Positions 1 to 7,396 of a DNA stretch of 64,000 nucleotides are shown here, in pieces. Where the stretch lies: positions 545,295 to 609,294 of the forward strand of contig NZ_JAASQS010000002.1 in assembly GCF_011762045.1 (NCBI RefSeq), in the 5' to 3' direction. This stretch comes from Rhizomicrobium electricum (lineage in GTDB: Bacteria; Pseudomonadota; Alphaproteobacteria; Micropepsales; Micropepsaceae). The position numbers and the translations under genes were made by a program. Below the pieces are notes generated by a model. That model saw nothing but the letters and a program-made list of their open reading frames with translations, ran no database searches and was not told where the DNA came from. Within the stretch, counting starts at the first letter, position 1, and every line of letters starts with the position of its first letter.

Positions 1-1891
1 CTCCGGCAACTGGTTCGTCAACTGCGACAACCCGTTGCTCAGTGCGAGCGAAGTCACTGCGTTCTGCACCAGCCAAGGCCTCGGTGCCACCGACACTGCT
101 CCCCTCGAAATCGGACGACGCAACGTTGAAGGCGGCGGCCGGACCAGCGACTACGAGCACCTCAATTTCCGTGGCGTGGTCGGCCTCAAAGGCGACATCA
201 ACGAGGCTTGGCATTACGACGCCTTCGGCTCGTACTACTACGTGACCGTCGACCAGAACAACGGCAACTACATCTCCAATCAGAAGGTCAATAACGCCCT
301 GCAGGTCGTATCGGTTGGCGGTGTGCCGACTTGTAAATCGGTGCTCACCGGACAGGATCCTGCGTGCGTGCCCTATAACATCTTCACCGAAGGCGGGGTT
401 ACGCCCGACCAGATCAATTATCTCAAGACCTACGGCACGTCGCGCGGGACGCTGTCGGAGGAAATCATCGAACTCGACATCACCGGCGACCTCGGTACTT
501 ATGGCATCAAGTCTCCGTTTGCCAGCGACGGCGTACAGATCGCGCTCGGTGCCTCGAACCGCAAAGACAAGATGACGTACGCCGGCGACGTAGCCGAGAA
601 CTCCAACGACCTCATCGGTTTCGGCGGCGCCGTGGTGCCGATCGACAACTACATCAACGTGACCGAAGGCTACGGCGAAATCCGCGTACCGCTGGCGCAG
701 AACCAGATCATGGCACGCGACCTGTCGATCGATGCCGGCATCCGCTTCGCGCGCTATACCAGCGGTCACAGCCCGACGACGTGGAAGGTCGGTTTGCAGT
801 GGGCGCCGATCGACGACATCCGCTTCCGCACCTCTTACGATGTCGCGATCCGGGCACCGTCGATCCTGGAAACGTACACGCCCCAATCGGTCACCAACAC
901 CTCCATCGTTTCGGTCGACCCCTGCGCCTCGCCGGCAACCGCCACCCTAGAGCAGTGCATGCGGACGGGCGTAACAGCAGCACAATACGGCAACGGCACC
1001 ACCACCAACTCCATCGGCCAGTGCCCGTCGGGTCAGTGCGCGATCCTGCTCGGCGGCAATCCCGAACTGTCGCCGGAAAAGTCCAAGACGTTCTCGGTCG
1101 GCATGACGGTTACACCGACGATGGTTCCCGGCCTCACCGCGAGCATCGACTACTACAAGATCGACGTCTACAACGGCATCATCCAGGGCATTCCGATCAA
1201 CATCTCGCTCAATAACTGCCTTAACACCGGCGATCCGAAGTTCTGCGGCCTGATCCATCGCACGTCGGGCGGCACGCTGTACGGCACGACGGTGGCCGGC
1301 GGCGGCTACATCGAAGGTACGTTCGTCAACTCGGGCTACTTCAACAACTCGGGTCTCGACTTCCAGGCCGATTACCAGCTGGGCCTCGACACGTTCGGGC
1401 TGGAAGGCCTCGGCGATCTCGGCTTCCACCTGACCGGCACCTACACGATGACGGCCAAGACGCAGACGCTGTCGACGGAACCAACCTTCGACTGCGCCGG
1501 ACTGTTCGGCAACACTTGCGGCTCGCCGCTGCCGAACTGGCGTCATCACTTCCGCGTCAACTGGGACACACCCTGGAACGTGAACCTCGCCGTCACTTGG
1601 CGTTACATGGGCCCGTCGGAATACGATGCCAATCAGGCCTCGCAACCGGCGCTGTACTCCGGCAGCTTCGATGCGTTCAACAACCGCATTCCCGGCATGA
1701 ACTACATCGACATCGCTGCGACCTGGAACGTCACCGACCAGCTGCAGCTGCGCGCCGGCATGAACAACGTGTTCGACTCCGATCCGTTCATCATATCGAA
1801 CAAAATCACCGGCACCGGCACACCGAACGTCTACAACAACTACGACCTCCTCGGCCGTCAGGTGTTCGTGGCGGTCACCGCAAAATTGTAA
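1..1891 (+). CDS. TonB-dependent outer-membrane receptor, C-terminal part (5' end outside window)
   Basis: The frame is open from base 2 and ends with TAA at 1891, so the window holds only about the last 630 residues; the signal peptide, TonB box and plug are upstream. The visible part is a beta-barrel with alternating aromatic and polar strands, a FRTSYDVAIRAPS segment typical of the barrel of TonB receptors, and a C-terminal strand ending in FVAVTAKL, as expected for Bam-recognised barrels. Several Cys pairs lie in extracellular-loop-like segments. By family it is an active-transport receptor energised by TonB-ExbBD. The substrate cannot be read from the sequence, and no transporter partner follows. 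TTG at 35 is not the real start. Confidence 0.9.
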   Translation, partial: SGNWFVNCDNPLLSASEVTAFCTSQGLGATDTAPLEIGRRNVEGGGRTSDYEHLNFRGVVGLKGDINEAWHYDAFGSYYYVTVDQNNGNYISNQKVNNALQVVSVGGVPTCKSVLTGQDPACVPYNIFTEGGVTPDQINYLKTYGTSRGTLSEEIIELDITGDLGTYGIKSPFASDGVQIALGASNRKDKMTYAGDVAENSNDLIGFGGAVVPIDNYINVTEGYGEIRVPLAQNQIMARDLSIDAGIRFARYTSGHSPTTWKVGLQWAPIDDIRFRTSYDVAIRAPSILETYTPQSVTNTSIVSVDPCASPATATLEQCMRTGVTAAQYGNGTTTNSIGQCPSGQCAILLGGNPELSPEKSKTFSVGMTVTPTMVPGLTASIDYYKIDVYNGIIQGIPINISLNNCLNTGDPKFCGLIHRTSGGTLYGTTVAGGGYIEGTFVNSGYFNNSGLDFQADYQLGLDTFGLEGLGDLGFHLTGTYTMTAKTQTLSTEPTFDCAGLFGNTCGSPLPNWRHHFRVNWDTPWNVNLAVTWRYMGPSEYDANQASQPALYSGSFDAFNNRIPGMNYIDIAATWNVTDQLQLRAGMNNVFDSDPFIISNKITGTGTPNVYNNYDLLGRQVFVAVTAKL

Positions 1892-1912
1892 GCACTACCT
1901 TCAAAAAAGGAG

Positions 1913-1943
1913 CCCGCCAGTGCCTTCGCACTGGCGGGTTTTT
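1913..1943. terminator. Bidirectional intrinsic terminator
   Basis: An 11-bp perfect stem (1913-1923 with 1928-1938) has a CTTC loop and is followed by five T on the plus strand. An A-run just upstream (1903-1908) gives a T-run on the minus strand. It lies between the convergent TonB receptor and sppA and can terminate both. Confidence 0.9.
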
Positions 1944-1961
1944 CTTTGCCCGGACGGCCAC

Positions 1962-3731
1962 CTACTCGGGAATGTTGGTGGCCCGAAGCTCGATGGCACC
2001 GCGCGGCGCCGCCCGGACAGCGCGCACAGCCTCTTTCGCGATCGGTGCGTGCATCAGAGCGTTAAAGTTCGAAACCGCCTCCGCCTCTTCGCCGAGACCG
2101 AAGAAATCTTCGATCGACTGGAAGAAGCTCTTCTGGCGCGGATAAACCTTGAAGGTCACCCGATCGCCCTTCGGAATGCCCGAAAGCTGCTTGGCGATAT
2201 CGGCCGCATCCCAGAAGCCGCCGAGCTTGTCGACCAGACCCCGCTCCTTGGCATCGGTACCGGACCAGATCCGGCCGCGCGCGACGTCTTGCACCTTTTC
2301 GAGCGGCAGCTTGCGGCCCGCCGCCACCTTGCGGGTGAAGTCGTCGTAGATCACGTCGGCCTGGTGGTTCACGGACTCCCACTGTTCCGGCGTGTAGGGG
2401 TCGAGGCTCGAATTGATCAGCGCGTTCTTGCCGACGCCGACATTCTCGCCCTTGGCTCCGATCAGTCCGAGCGTGTTGCCGAACGCCACCTTGCCGGTCA
2501 GCACGCCGATCGAGCCCGTGATGGTACCCGGCTCGGCCACGATCTTGTTGGCGCTGAGCGAGATGTAATAGCCGCCCGACGCCGCCAGATAGCCCATGCT
2601 CACCACCACCGGCTTGCCGGACGCCTGTGCCTTCTTCACCGCATCGAGAATCTGGTCCGAAGCGGACACCGATCCGCCAGGCGAGTCGACGCGCAGAATG
2701 ATGGCTTTAATGTCGTTGTCTTTGGTGGCCTCGCGAATGGCCTTCGCCATGTCGTCGCCCGCGATCACGGCATCGCCGCCGAACGGGCCCTGCTTGGCGC
2801 TGCCGTTGACGATCTCGCCCGCCGCTTCGATCAAAGCGATCTGCGGGCCGCTACCAAACGAGTTGTCCGGCTTGGTGGAGAGGAACTGCGCCAGCGTCAC
2901 CTGATCGGCGCCGTCGCCCGCCTTGGCCAGCGCAGCGCCGAGCGCGTCGTCGTCGTAACCGATCTTGTCGATCAGCTTGCGCTCCTTGGCGTCTTCGGTG
3001 AACTGCGGGCTGGCCTCGAACGCCGCCTTCATCGCATCGACCGCGATCTTGCGATCCTTGGCGCTGTCGGCGACCGCCACGTCGTACCAGGAGGTCAAGA
3101 GCGCCACGAGCTGCTCGCGATCTTCCTTGGTCATGCCCGCTTCCATGTACATGTCGGCGGCGCTTTTGTACTCCTTGCGCTTGGCGATCTGCGGCTGGGC
3201 CTTGATCTTGTCGAACACGCCCTTGAGGAAAATCTCGCCGCCGCCCGCGCCGGCCGGATAGAAGGCCGATTTCGGCTGCATCCAAATCTGGTCGCCTGCC
3301 GTGGCCGCGAGATAATCGCCAAGCCCCGAACCCTCGAAATCCTGCGCATGCACGATCACGAACTTGCCGGACGCGCGGAACTTCTTGAGCGCCGACTTGA
3401 TCTCTTCCGCGCGTGCGATCGGCAGATTGCCGGACCCCACCCGCACATAGATGCCCTTCACGCGGCTGTCGCGCTCGGCGGTATCGAGGCCCAGCACGAT
3501 GTCCATCATGCTGAGCGGCTTGTTGCCGAGGCTGAACTTGGCGGGATCGGAATCAACGATCTCCTTGCGGAGGTCGAGGGTCAGCACCATGGCGCGAGGC
3601 AGTCCGTCGCTGCGGGCCATCGCGATCAGTACCACGACGATCACAATCAGAATGACCGCCAGGATGAATTTGAGAATGCCGTTCACCGCTCCGGTGACGA
3701 TCGAGCCGGCCCAACGCAGAAATGCGACCAT
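1962..3731 (-). CDS. sppA: Signal peptide peptidase SppA, 67-kDa type
   Basis: A 589-residue membrane serine protease of family S49 that degrades cleaved signal peptides at the inner membrane. One N-terminal membrane segment (about residues 18-38) is followed by tandem S49 domains. The catalytic Lys/Ser pair is visible as Lys189 in EYKSAAD of the first domain and Ser385 in AASGGYY of the second, the arrangement of the long E. coli-type enzyme. I chose ATG at 3731 because AAGGA lies 9 nt upstream and the next residues (MVAFLRWAGS) lead into the membrane helix. The open frame extends 17 codons further up without a ribosome site. It is a single gene between a terminator and an accessory island. 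Confidence 0.93.
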   Translation of the reverse strand: MVAFLRWAGSIVTGAVNGILKFILAVILIVIVVVLIAMARSDGLPRAMVLTLDLRKEIVDSDPAKFSLGNKPLSMMDIVLGLDTAERDSRVKGIYVRVGSGNLPIARAEEIKSALKKFRASGKFVIVHAQDFEGSGLGDYLAATAGDQIWMQPKSAFYPAGAGGGEIFLKGVFDKIKAQPQIAKRKEYKSAADMYMEAGMTKEDREQLVALLTSWYDVAVADSAKDRKIAVDAMKAAFEASPQFTEDAKERKLIDKIGYDDDALGAALAKAGDGADQVTLAQFLSTKPDNSFGSGPQIALIEAAGEIVNGSAKQGPFGGDAVIAGDDMAKAIREATKDNDIKAIILRVDSPGGSVSASDQILDAVKKAQASGKPVVVSMGYLAASGGYYISLSANKIVAEPGTITGSIGVLTGKVAFGNTLGLIGAKGENVGVGKNALINSSLDPYTPEQWESVNHQADVIYDDFTRKVAAGRKLPLEKVQDVARGRIWSGTDAKERGLVDKLGGFWDAADIAKQLSGIPKGDRVTFKVYPRQKSFFQSIEDFFGLGEEAEAVSNFNALMHAPIAKEAVRAVRAAPRGAIELRATNIPE

Positions 3732-4059
3732 GGAAGTGTATCCTTCGAACGAAACGACCCATCCGGCCGCTCTGGTTCCCAATATAGGGGCGAACTGCGA
3801 TTTGCGGATGTACCGGGACGCTACACCTCACGGAATATTGCGTGCTCCCGGTTAAGAATTTCGTCCTTTCCGGAGCGGAGGACCGGGATTTGCCGCCGAA
3901 CCTGGAAAAGCGTCCGTCAGATGGCTCTAAGCCGTTGGGTGGACGAGATATTCTCCTTGGCGGGAACCATGAGGGGGCTGCTACCGACACACCTTCAGCA
4001 ACATAATTGTTCCGCGGATTTCTGGGGGTACCCCCGCCCTTCGTACCGTGCTGCGCGCT

Positions 4060-4308
4060 TGGCCGGCGGGGCACGGCAGCCATGGCAGACAGTGCTTCTT
4101 GCCGCTGCGCCTCCAGCGAAAGCAATTTCAGTCCCACGGTCAGCGCGCGGGATTTCGCGATGTAAGCCCGGATATCGGCATACAGAGCGCGGCGCTCGCG
4201 GGTGAATTTGCCGTGCTTGTAGGCGTTGCGATTGCCGAGCGGTGCGCCGCGGCGAGCGGCTGGGCGACGTCGGCGCAAAGCGGGCGGGATGAGGACACGC
4301 TTTCTCAT
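4060..4308 (-). pseudogene. Small GNRNAYKHG-motif protein, probably degraded at its 3' end
   Basis: ATG at 4308 has a strong AAGGAGGG ribosome site. The first about 75 residues are basic and contain GAPLGNRNAYKHGKFT, a motif I know from small uncharacterised alphaproteobacterial proteins often found in mobile regions. After about residue 80 the frame stays open to 3553, inside the sppA start, but the composition (Pro/Arg/Ser-rich, no pattern) looks like untranslated DNA read through. A frameshift or deletion of the original 3' end is likely, so I list only the recognisable part. Its start overlaps the stop of the upstream small gene (ATGA), suggesting a former two-gene unit. Function unknown. 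Confidence 0.4.
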
Positions 4309-4562
4309 CGGCCCTCCTTTTCGAAAACGGAAGAACGTGAATTCAATTCGGCGATTTTGGCCTCAAGCCATTGCAGGCGATGAAAATTCGCCTTGCGTCT
4401 CGGCCGGCGATTTAGGGTCTTCAGCACGTCGCCAAAGCCGGCAGCCGGACGGCGTGCGCGCGCGGACAGCGACGCATCGCATAAGCGATGCGCCTCTTCC
4501 TGCGAGTGCTGCGCAGGCGCAGTGCCGCGCGTGTTTGCGGCAAGGGTGACCTCACCTGACAT
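4305..4562 (-). CDS. Small hypothetical protein, partner of the GNRNAYKHG gene
   Basis: An 85-residue frame whose stop overlaps the next start by four bases (ATGA at 4308-4305), the mark of translational coupling. The C-terminal half (DVLKTLNRRPRRKANFHRL and after) is basic and helical-looking; the first about 30 residues show no pattern. No ribosome site is visible before ATG 4562, and the transposon end lies only about 55 bp upstream, so the natural 5' end or promoter may have been cut by the insertion. I do not recognise the family, and it may not be expressed. Confidence 0.35.
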   Translation of the reverse strand: MSGEVTLAANTRGTAPAQHSQEEAHRLCDASLSARARRPAAGFGDVLKTLNRRPRRKANFHRLQWLEAKIAELNSRSSVFEKEGR

Positions 4563-4616
4563 AGAAATTGAAGTGGGATTTCCCGCGCCGGTTTCAAGGG
4601 GAAAAGTGAGACATAA

Positions 4617-4640
4617 ATCTCAATTATCGCCTTGACATAG
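4617..4640 (+). repeat. Left terminal inverted repeat
   Basis: ATCTCAATTATCGCCTTGAC followed by ATAG. It is the inverted partner of 7035-7058 with a single mismatch (G/A at the 13th base). It contains a TTGACA -35 element pointing into the element. Confidence 0.85.
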
Positions 4641-4659
4641 TACAAAATAGGATTACATA
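4632..4659 (+). promoter_or_regulatory. Inward promoter inside left terminal repeat
   Basis: TTGACA (4632-4637), a 16-nt spacer and TACATA (4654-4659) give a sigma70-type promoter about 20 bp before the transposase start codon. Confidence 0.5.
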
Positions 4660-4680
4660 GACTTAATAAGGAATAAAGTC

Positions 4681-5067
4681 ATGAATAACAATCTTTCAAA
4701 CCCGATTTTCCTCGACGCAGACAAAGCCCGCCAATGGCTTGAAGCCCGTTTATTTACCGACGAAAGCAAGCTCGACACAAAGGGCGGCGCAAGCTTCGCA
4801 GAACACGAAACTGTCTGCCATTCGAAGAAAGAGTCTGCGCGCGGTGAAGTGAACACGAACACGGTCGAAGATTTCTTCTCAATCTTCAAGCGCGGCATGA
4901 TCGGCGTGTATCAGCATTGCGATGAAAAGCATCTGCATCGCTACCTTGCCGAATTTGATTTTCGCTATAATCACCGCGAAGGCTTGGGCTTCACCGATTG
5001 GGAACGCGCCGAAGCGTCATTCCGCGGCATCGTCGGCAAGCGGCCTAACCTACCGGGCCACTCTTAA
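4681..5067 (+). pseudogene. IS1595/ISXO2-family transposase, internally deleted
   Basis: 128 residues against roughly 300 for the intact family. Residues 1-22 (SNPIFLDADKARQWLEARL) match the usual N-terminus. They run straight into the C-terminal ISXO2 catalytic part: FTDESKLDTKGG, then EVNTNTVEDFFSIFKRG and EKHLHRYLAEFDFRYN. The zinc-ribbon region and the first catalytic Asp block (DETYVG-type) are gone, while the later acidic residue of TDES and the NTVE block remain. The frame is kept across the deletion. ATG 4681 follows the AAGGAA in TAAGGAATAAAGTC. The product cannot be catalytic; end binding is also doubtful because most of the DNA-binding N-terminus is lost. Confidence 0.85.
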
Positions 5068-5132
5068 TGCCATCGTTTAAGGGGAATGCGGCGCGATTTT
5101 CCCGGTGGCGTGATCGCAGGAAGGATGAGTAG

Positions 5133-5456
5133 CTAATCACCGTCGTCATTTGTATCGGTTGGCTTCATCTTTTCCACAAGGCGGCTAAGATCGTAATTTG
5201 AAATCCCGGATAGCAGGTAGCCAACGGCGCCACCTAGAAGGGCTGCAGAAGTTTGCCCTTCAATTGCTCGTTCTAATGCCAAAATAACGATGGTGGGAAA
5301 CAGCATACATACGGATGCGAATTGGATAGACCTAGCGCCTATGCCGCCGCGGCTTTTTAGTTTTGCCGCATTTACCCAACGATTGATCACTAGCCCAATT
5401 ATGCCGCATGGCATTGTGAGTGCCGCGATTAATTCAACAATCTCCCTCGTGCTCAT
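5133..5456 (-). CDS. Small three-helix membrane protein, transposon cargo
   Basis: 107 residues. Hydrophobic segments at about 7-25, 44-61 and 70-85 suggest three membrane helices; the tail is short and acidic (PTDTNDDGD). AAGGGGGAA lies just upstream of ATG 5456, a good ribosome site. It is the last gene of the minus-strand cargo, separated from the DUF1828 gene by about 160 bp, so it may have its own promoter. I do not recognise a family. Small membrane proteins beside toxin-like or defence-like genes can be effectors, but nothing in this sequence proves that role. Confidence 0.6.
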   Translation of the reverse strand: MSTREIVELIAALTMPCGIIGLVINRWVNAAKLKSRGGIGARSIQFASVCMLFPTIVILALERAIEGQTSAALLGGAVGYLLSGISNYDLSRLVEKMKPTDTNDDGD

Positions 5457-5615
5457 GGCGTTCCCCCTTGGCCTTTAAGCGCTTTTGCTCACCCAGCTTG
5501 CACTTTGCCGGTGTATGCATGGCAATGTCCACTGCATCCTCAAAGCGATTCCAGCACTTGGCGGGATCTTCAATTTCCGGTGACGGAGTAGGCTGTTTCT
5601 TTTCAACGCGCCCCC

Positions 5616-6395
5616 TTATGCAGCCCTCTGACGTCCAAGAACCTCACGCTCTATGCGTTGCACAGCAGCCTTTTCATCGCCTTCGAATATGGGCATTGCA
5701 GTTAGTCGGTTAGATGCCTTCTGGCGCAATTTGCGTGAGACAGTTGAGTCCCGATCTAGTAACGCGACAACGGAACACGGCGTTTCAGTCTCATACGTCA
5801 CAGCCATTTGTGCCACCACGGCCTCTAACACGCGCTGTTCCGACATTGCCAAAAACACGGCAACTTTTTCGCGCCCAGCGGCCTGAATAATTAGGTCCGC
5901 AGGAAACTCAACCTCCGGCGAAATTGCCGTGTCTTCCAATATTACCGCTCTATCACCAAGGACCGTCCGTATCGCTTTGATAGCATCCTCGCGGAATGAA
6001 CTGGAGGCGCGCTCTGGCGTTAGCAGAATTAGGTCCTGCAATCGCAACAGCAATGAGACGAATTTTAGCGCCGCCGCTGGAATTTCATCTTCCGGCATGG
6101 AAAGGCTTTTCAATTCTCCGCTGTCCGCATCGTAGGAAGCCCCATATTCACCAAGCAGTTGATCTAGGGCTTCCTTCCGCGTCTTGCTCTCAAGGTCGAT
6201 GCCTGCCGCCTCAATCATCGGCATGGTTGTTCCATCGTCCTCAATGCGGAAACGTCCCATGTTGTCAGGGCCGGTAACGTAAAATCCGAGGGGCTCCAGG
6301 TCAGACAGCGTAAAGCCAGTGCTGATCGCCAGCCCCGCCTTAACGGCGCGGACGTTTAGCTGCTCGCAAAATGCCTTGCAGAGTTCACGCTTCAT
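5616..6395 (-). CDS. DUF1828-domain protein, transposon cargo
   Basis: 259 residues. The N-terminal about 95 residues (KRELCKAFCEQLNVRAVKAG, GFYVTGPDN, FRIEDDGTTMPMIEAAGIDL, LLGEYGASYD) match DUF1828. The rest (LKFVSLLLRLQDLILLTPER, SSFREDAIKAIRT, VVALLDRDSTVSRKLRQKA) corresponds to the DUF1829-like C-terminal half seen in long members. The family is uncharacterised and is common in prophages and mobile DNA. The start ATG overlaps the stop of the upstream cargo gene (ATGA at 6395-6392), so the two are translationally coupled. I infer a two-component module, possibly toxin-antitoxin or defence; this is not shown by the sequence alone. Confidence 0.8.
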   Translation of the reverse strand: MKRELCKAFCEQLNVRAVKAGLAISTGFTLSDLEPLGFYVTGPDNMGRFRIEDDGTTMPMIEAAGIDLESKTRKEALDQLLGEYGASYDADSGELKSLSMPEDEIPAAALKFVSLLLRLQDLILLTPERASSSFREDAIKAIRTVLGDRAVILEDTAISPEVEFPADLIIQAAGREKVAVFLAMSEQRVLEAVVAQMAVTYETETPCSVVALLDRDSTVSRKLRQKASNRLTAMPIFEGDEKAAVQRIEREVLGRQRAA

Positions 6396-6886
6396 AGCGG
6401 AAGCGTCCCGTCTTCGTTGTGAAGCTGGAAAAACTCGTCTGCAACCTGAAACGCCGTTCCATCATCGGAAACACCGAACACTCCGCGGCGGTGCCGACCA
6501 CGCGGCTTTGGAAAGCGCCGTTGCCATTGTCCCCGCAACGAGCCTTCCGGAATTCCGTTGACGTCCCCACAAGCCCCGTGAATGTGCCAACCGGGATGCG
6601 TGCCATGGAACTCGTATGACAACAGGACGCTCATATCGCGGTCCTGCTCCACCGCCAGTGTGGCGACGTAAGTTTCCTTGGGAAGATTGAAGCCGATAAC
6701 TAGTCGGCATTTCAGTCCGCACGCTTCGAACTGGACGAGCCGCCAGCGGATAGCAGTGCCGAACTTGAGACAGCGACCGCGCCTCTTCGAAAGTGGAAAT
6801 GCAGCCGGGGGCATATTGCCGGTCTGCCAATTCCCCCAGTTCGAAACGACCTTGTTCGCAGTAATGATCGTTTGCGCGCGTGTCAC
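6392..6886 (-). CDS. Uncharacterised His-rich protein coupled to DUF1828 protein, transposon cargo
   Basis: 164 residues from GTG 6886 (no clear ribosome site; ATG 6814 is an alternative start). The distinctive part is the C-terminal half: MSVLLSYEFHGTHPGWHIHG followed by ACGD, a His/Cys-dense patch that could bind a metal, then a basic stretch RRFPKPRGRHRRG and a conserved-looking end FQVADEFFQLH. I have seen HPGWH-type small proteins next to DUF1828 genes but know no function. It is the first gene of the cargo operon, downstream of the promoter in the right terminal repeat, and overlaps the next gene by four bases. Confidence 0.65.
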   Translation of the reverse strand: MTRAQTIITANKVVSNWGNWQTGNMPPAAFPLSKRRGRCLKFGTAIRWRLVQFEACGLKCRLVIGFNLPKETYVATLAVEQDRDMSVLLSYEFHGTHPGWHIHGACGDVNGIPEGSLRGQWQRRFPKPRGRHRRGVFGVSDDGTAFQVADEFFQLHNEDGTLPL

Positions 6887-7014
6887 AGGCGCACACTAGC
6901 GTAATGCGTGTGCGGACGCGCTGCGGCAATTCGCAAGTAGTCAAGAGACGATTTGTTATAAGAAACAAGACTTTAGTCCTCAACCTTCCGTTGAGAAAAT
7001 CCTCATATTTCAAA

Positions 7015-7043
7015 GGGATAGCAAAACTAGTCTGCTATGTCAA
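7015..7043 (-). promoter_or_regulatory. Inward promoter inside right terminal repeat
   Basis: On the minus strand TTGACA (7043-7038), a 17-nt spacer and TATCCC (7020-7015). The -35 is identical to the one in the left repeat; the -10 is weak. It would drive the two coupled cargo genes with a leader of about 120 nt. Confidence 0.4.
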
Positions 7044-7058
7044 GGTGATAATTGAGAT
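7035..7058 (-). repeat. Right terminal inverted repeat
   Basis: Inverted partner of 4617-4640, 23 of 24 bases identical. On the minus strand it carries the same inward TTGACA element (7043-7038). Confidence 0.85.
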
Positions 7059-7194
7059 ATAAATCCTACATATGCCGGCCATTTACGAAGCAAAATGCGG
7101 AGGGGGCGGCAGAAAAGCGATGGCGTGCGCGGGTGAAAAAATTTCGGGTCGATTGCCGATTCCTCTCCGCAAGAACTATCGCGCATGAAAACTT

Positions 7195-7316
7195 GTCATG
7201 GCCCGCCGCTGCGGGCCACCCAGGTGACGCCTGTCGCGTCGCCTCAAGCAATGACCGGGGATCATCAGTGACGAGGCAACACGAACTGGGTCGCCCGCAT
7301 TCGCGGGCGATGACAC
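7195..7316. repeat. Pair of inverted REP-type palindromes
   Basis: Two hairpins share one template, GTCATnGCCCGC, a 4-nt loop, then GCGGGCnACCCAG, in opposite orientation: 7199-7206 with 7211-7218, and 7291-7298 with 7303-7310 (8-bp perfect stems). This is the layout of a BIME-like extragenic palindrome pair. The rest of 7059-7396 shows no gene. Confidence 0.7.
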
Positions 7317-7396
7317 CGAGTGTGTGACGGCATCTGCGCTTGCCCTGCTACAAGGAGATGATGAAGGTACGCCGCCAGCAGCATTACAAAGCGGTC

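Larger units (their letters stand above)
4617..7058. mobile_element. IS1595-type element with cargo, bounded by 24-bp terminal inverted repeats
   Basis: Nearly identical 24-bp sequences in inverted orientation lie at 4617-4640 and 7035-7058 (23 of 24 match). Inside are an internally deleted IS1595/ISXO2-type transposase reading inward from the left end and three cargo genes reading inward from the right end. The interior is visibly more AT-rich than the flanking core genes. ATAAATC occurs at both outer edges (4613-4619 and 7059-7065), but it overlaps the repeat on the left, so I cannot call a clean target duplication. With the catalytic middle of the transposase missing, the element could move only if a related transposase acts in trans. 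Passenger-bearing IS1595 elements are known as a class. Confidence 0.75.

Noticed and set aside
3753..3779. EcfG-like pattern before sppA (minus strand GGAAC ... CGTT)
   Set aside because: The spacer is 18 nt, outside the 16-17 nt seen at the other sites; probably chance.
1920..4205. 761-codon open frame opposite sppA
   Set aside because: Antisense shadow; SppA catalytic residues are on the minus strand.
4609..7066. ATAAATC at both edges as a target-site duplication
   Set aside because: The left copy overlaps the inverted repeat and the 8-bp flanks do not match, so a duplication cannot be claimed.
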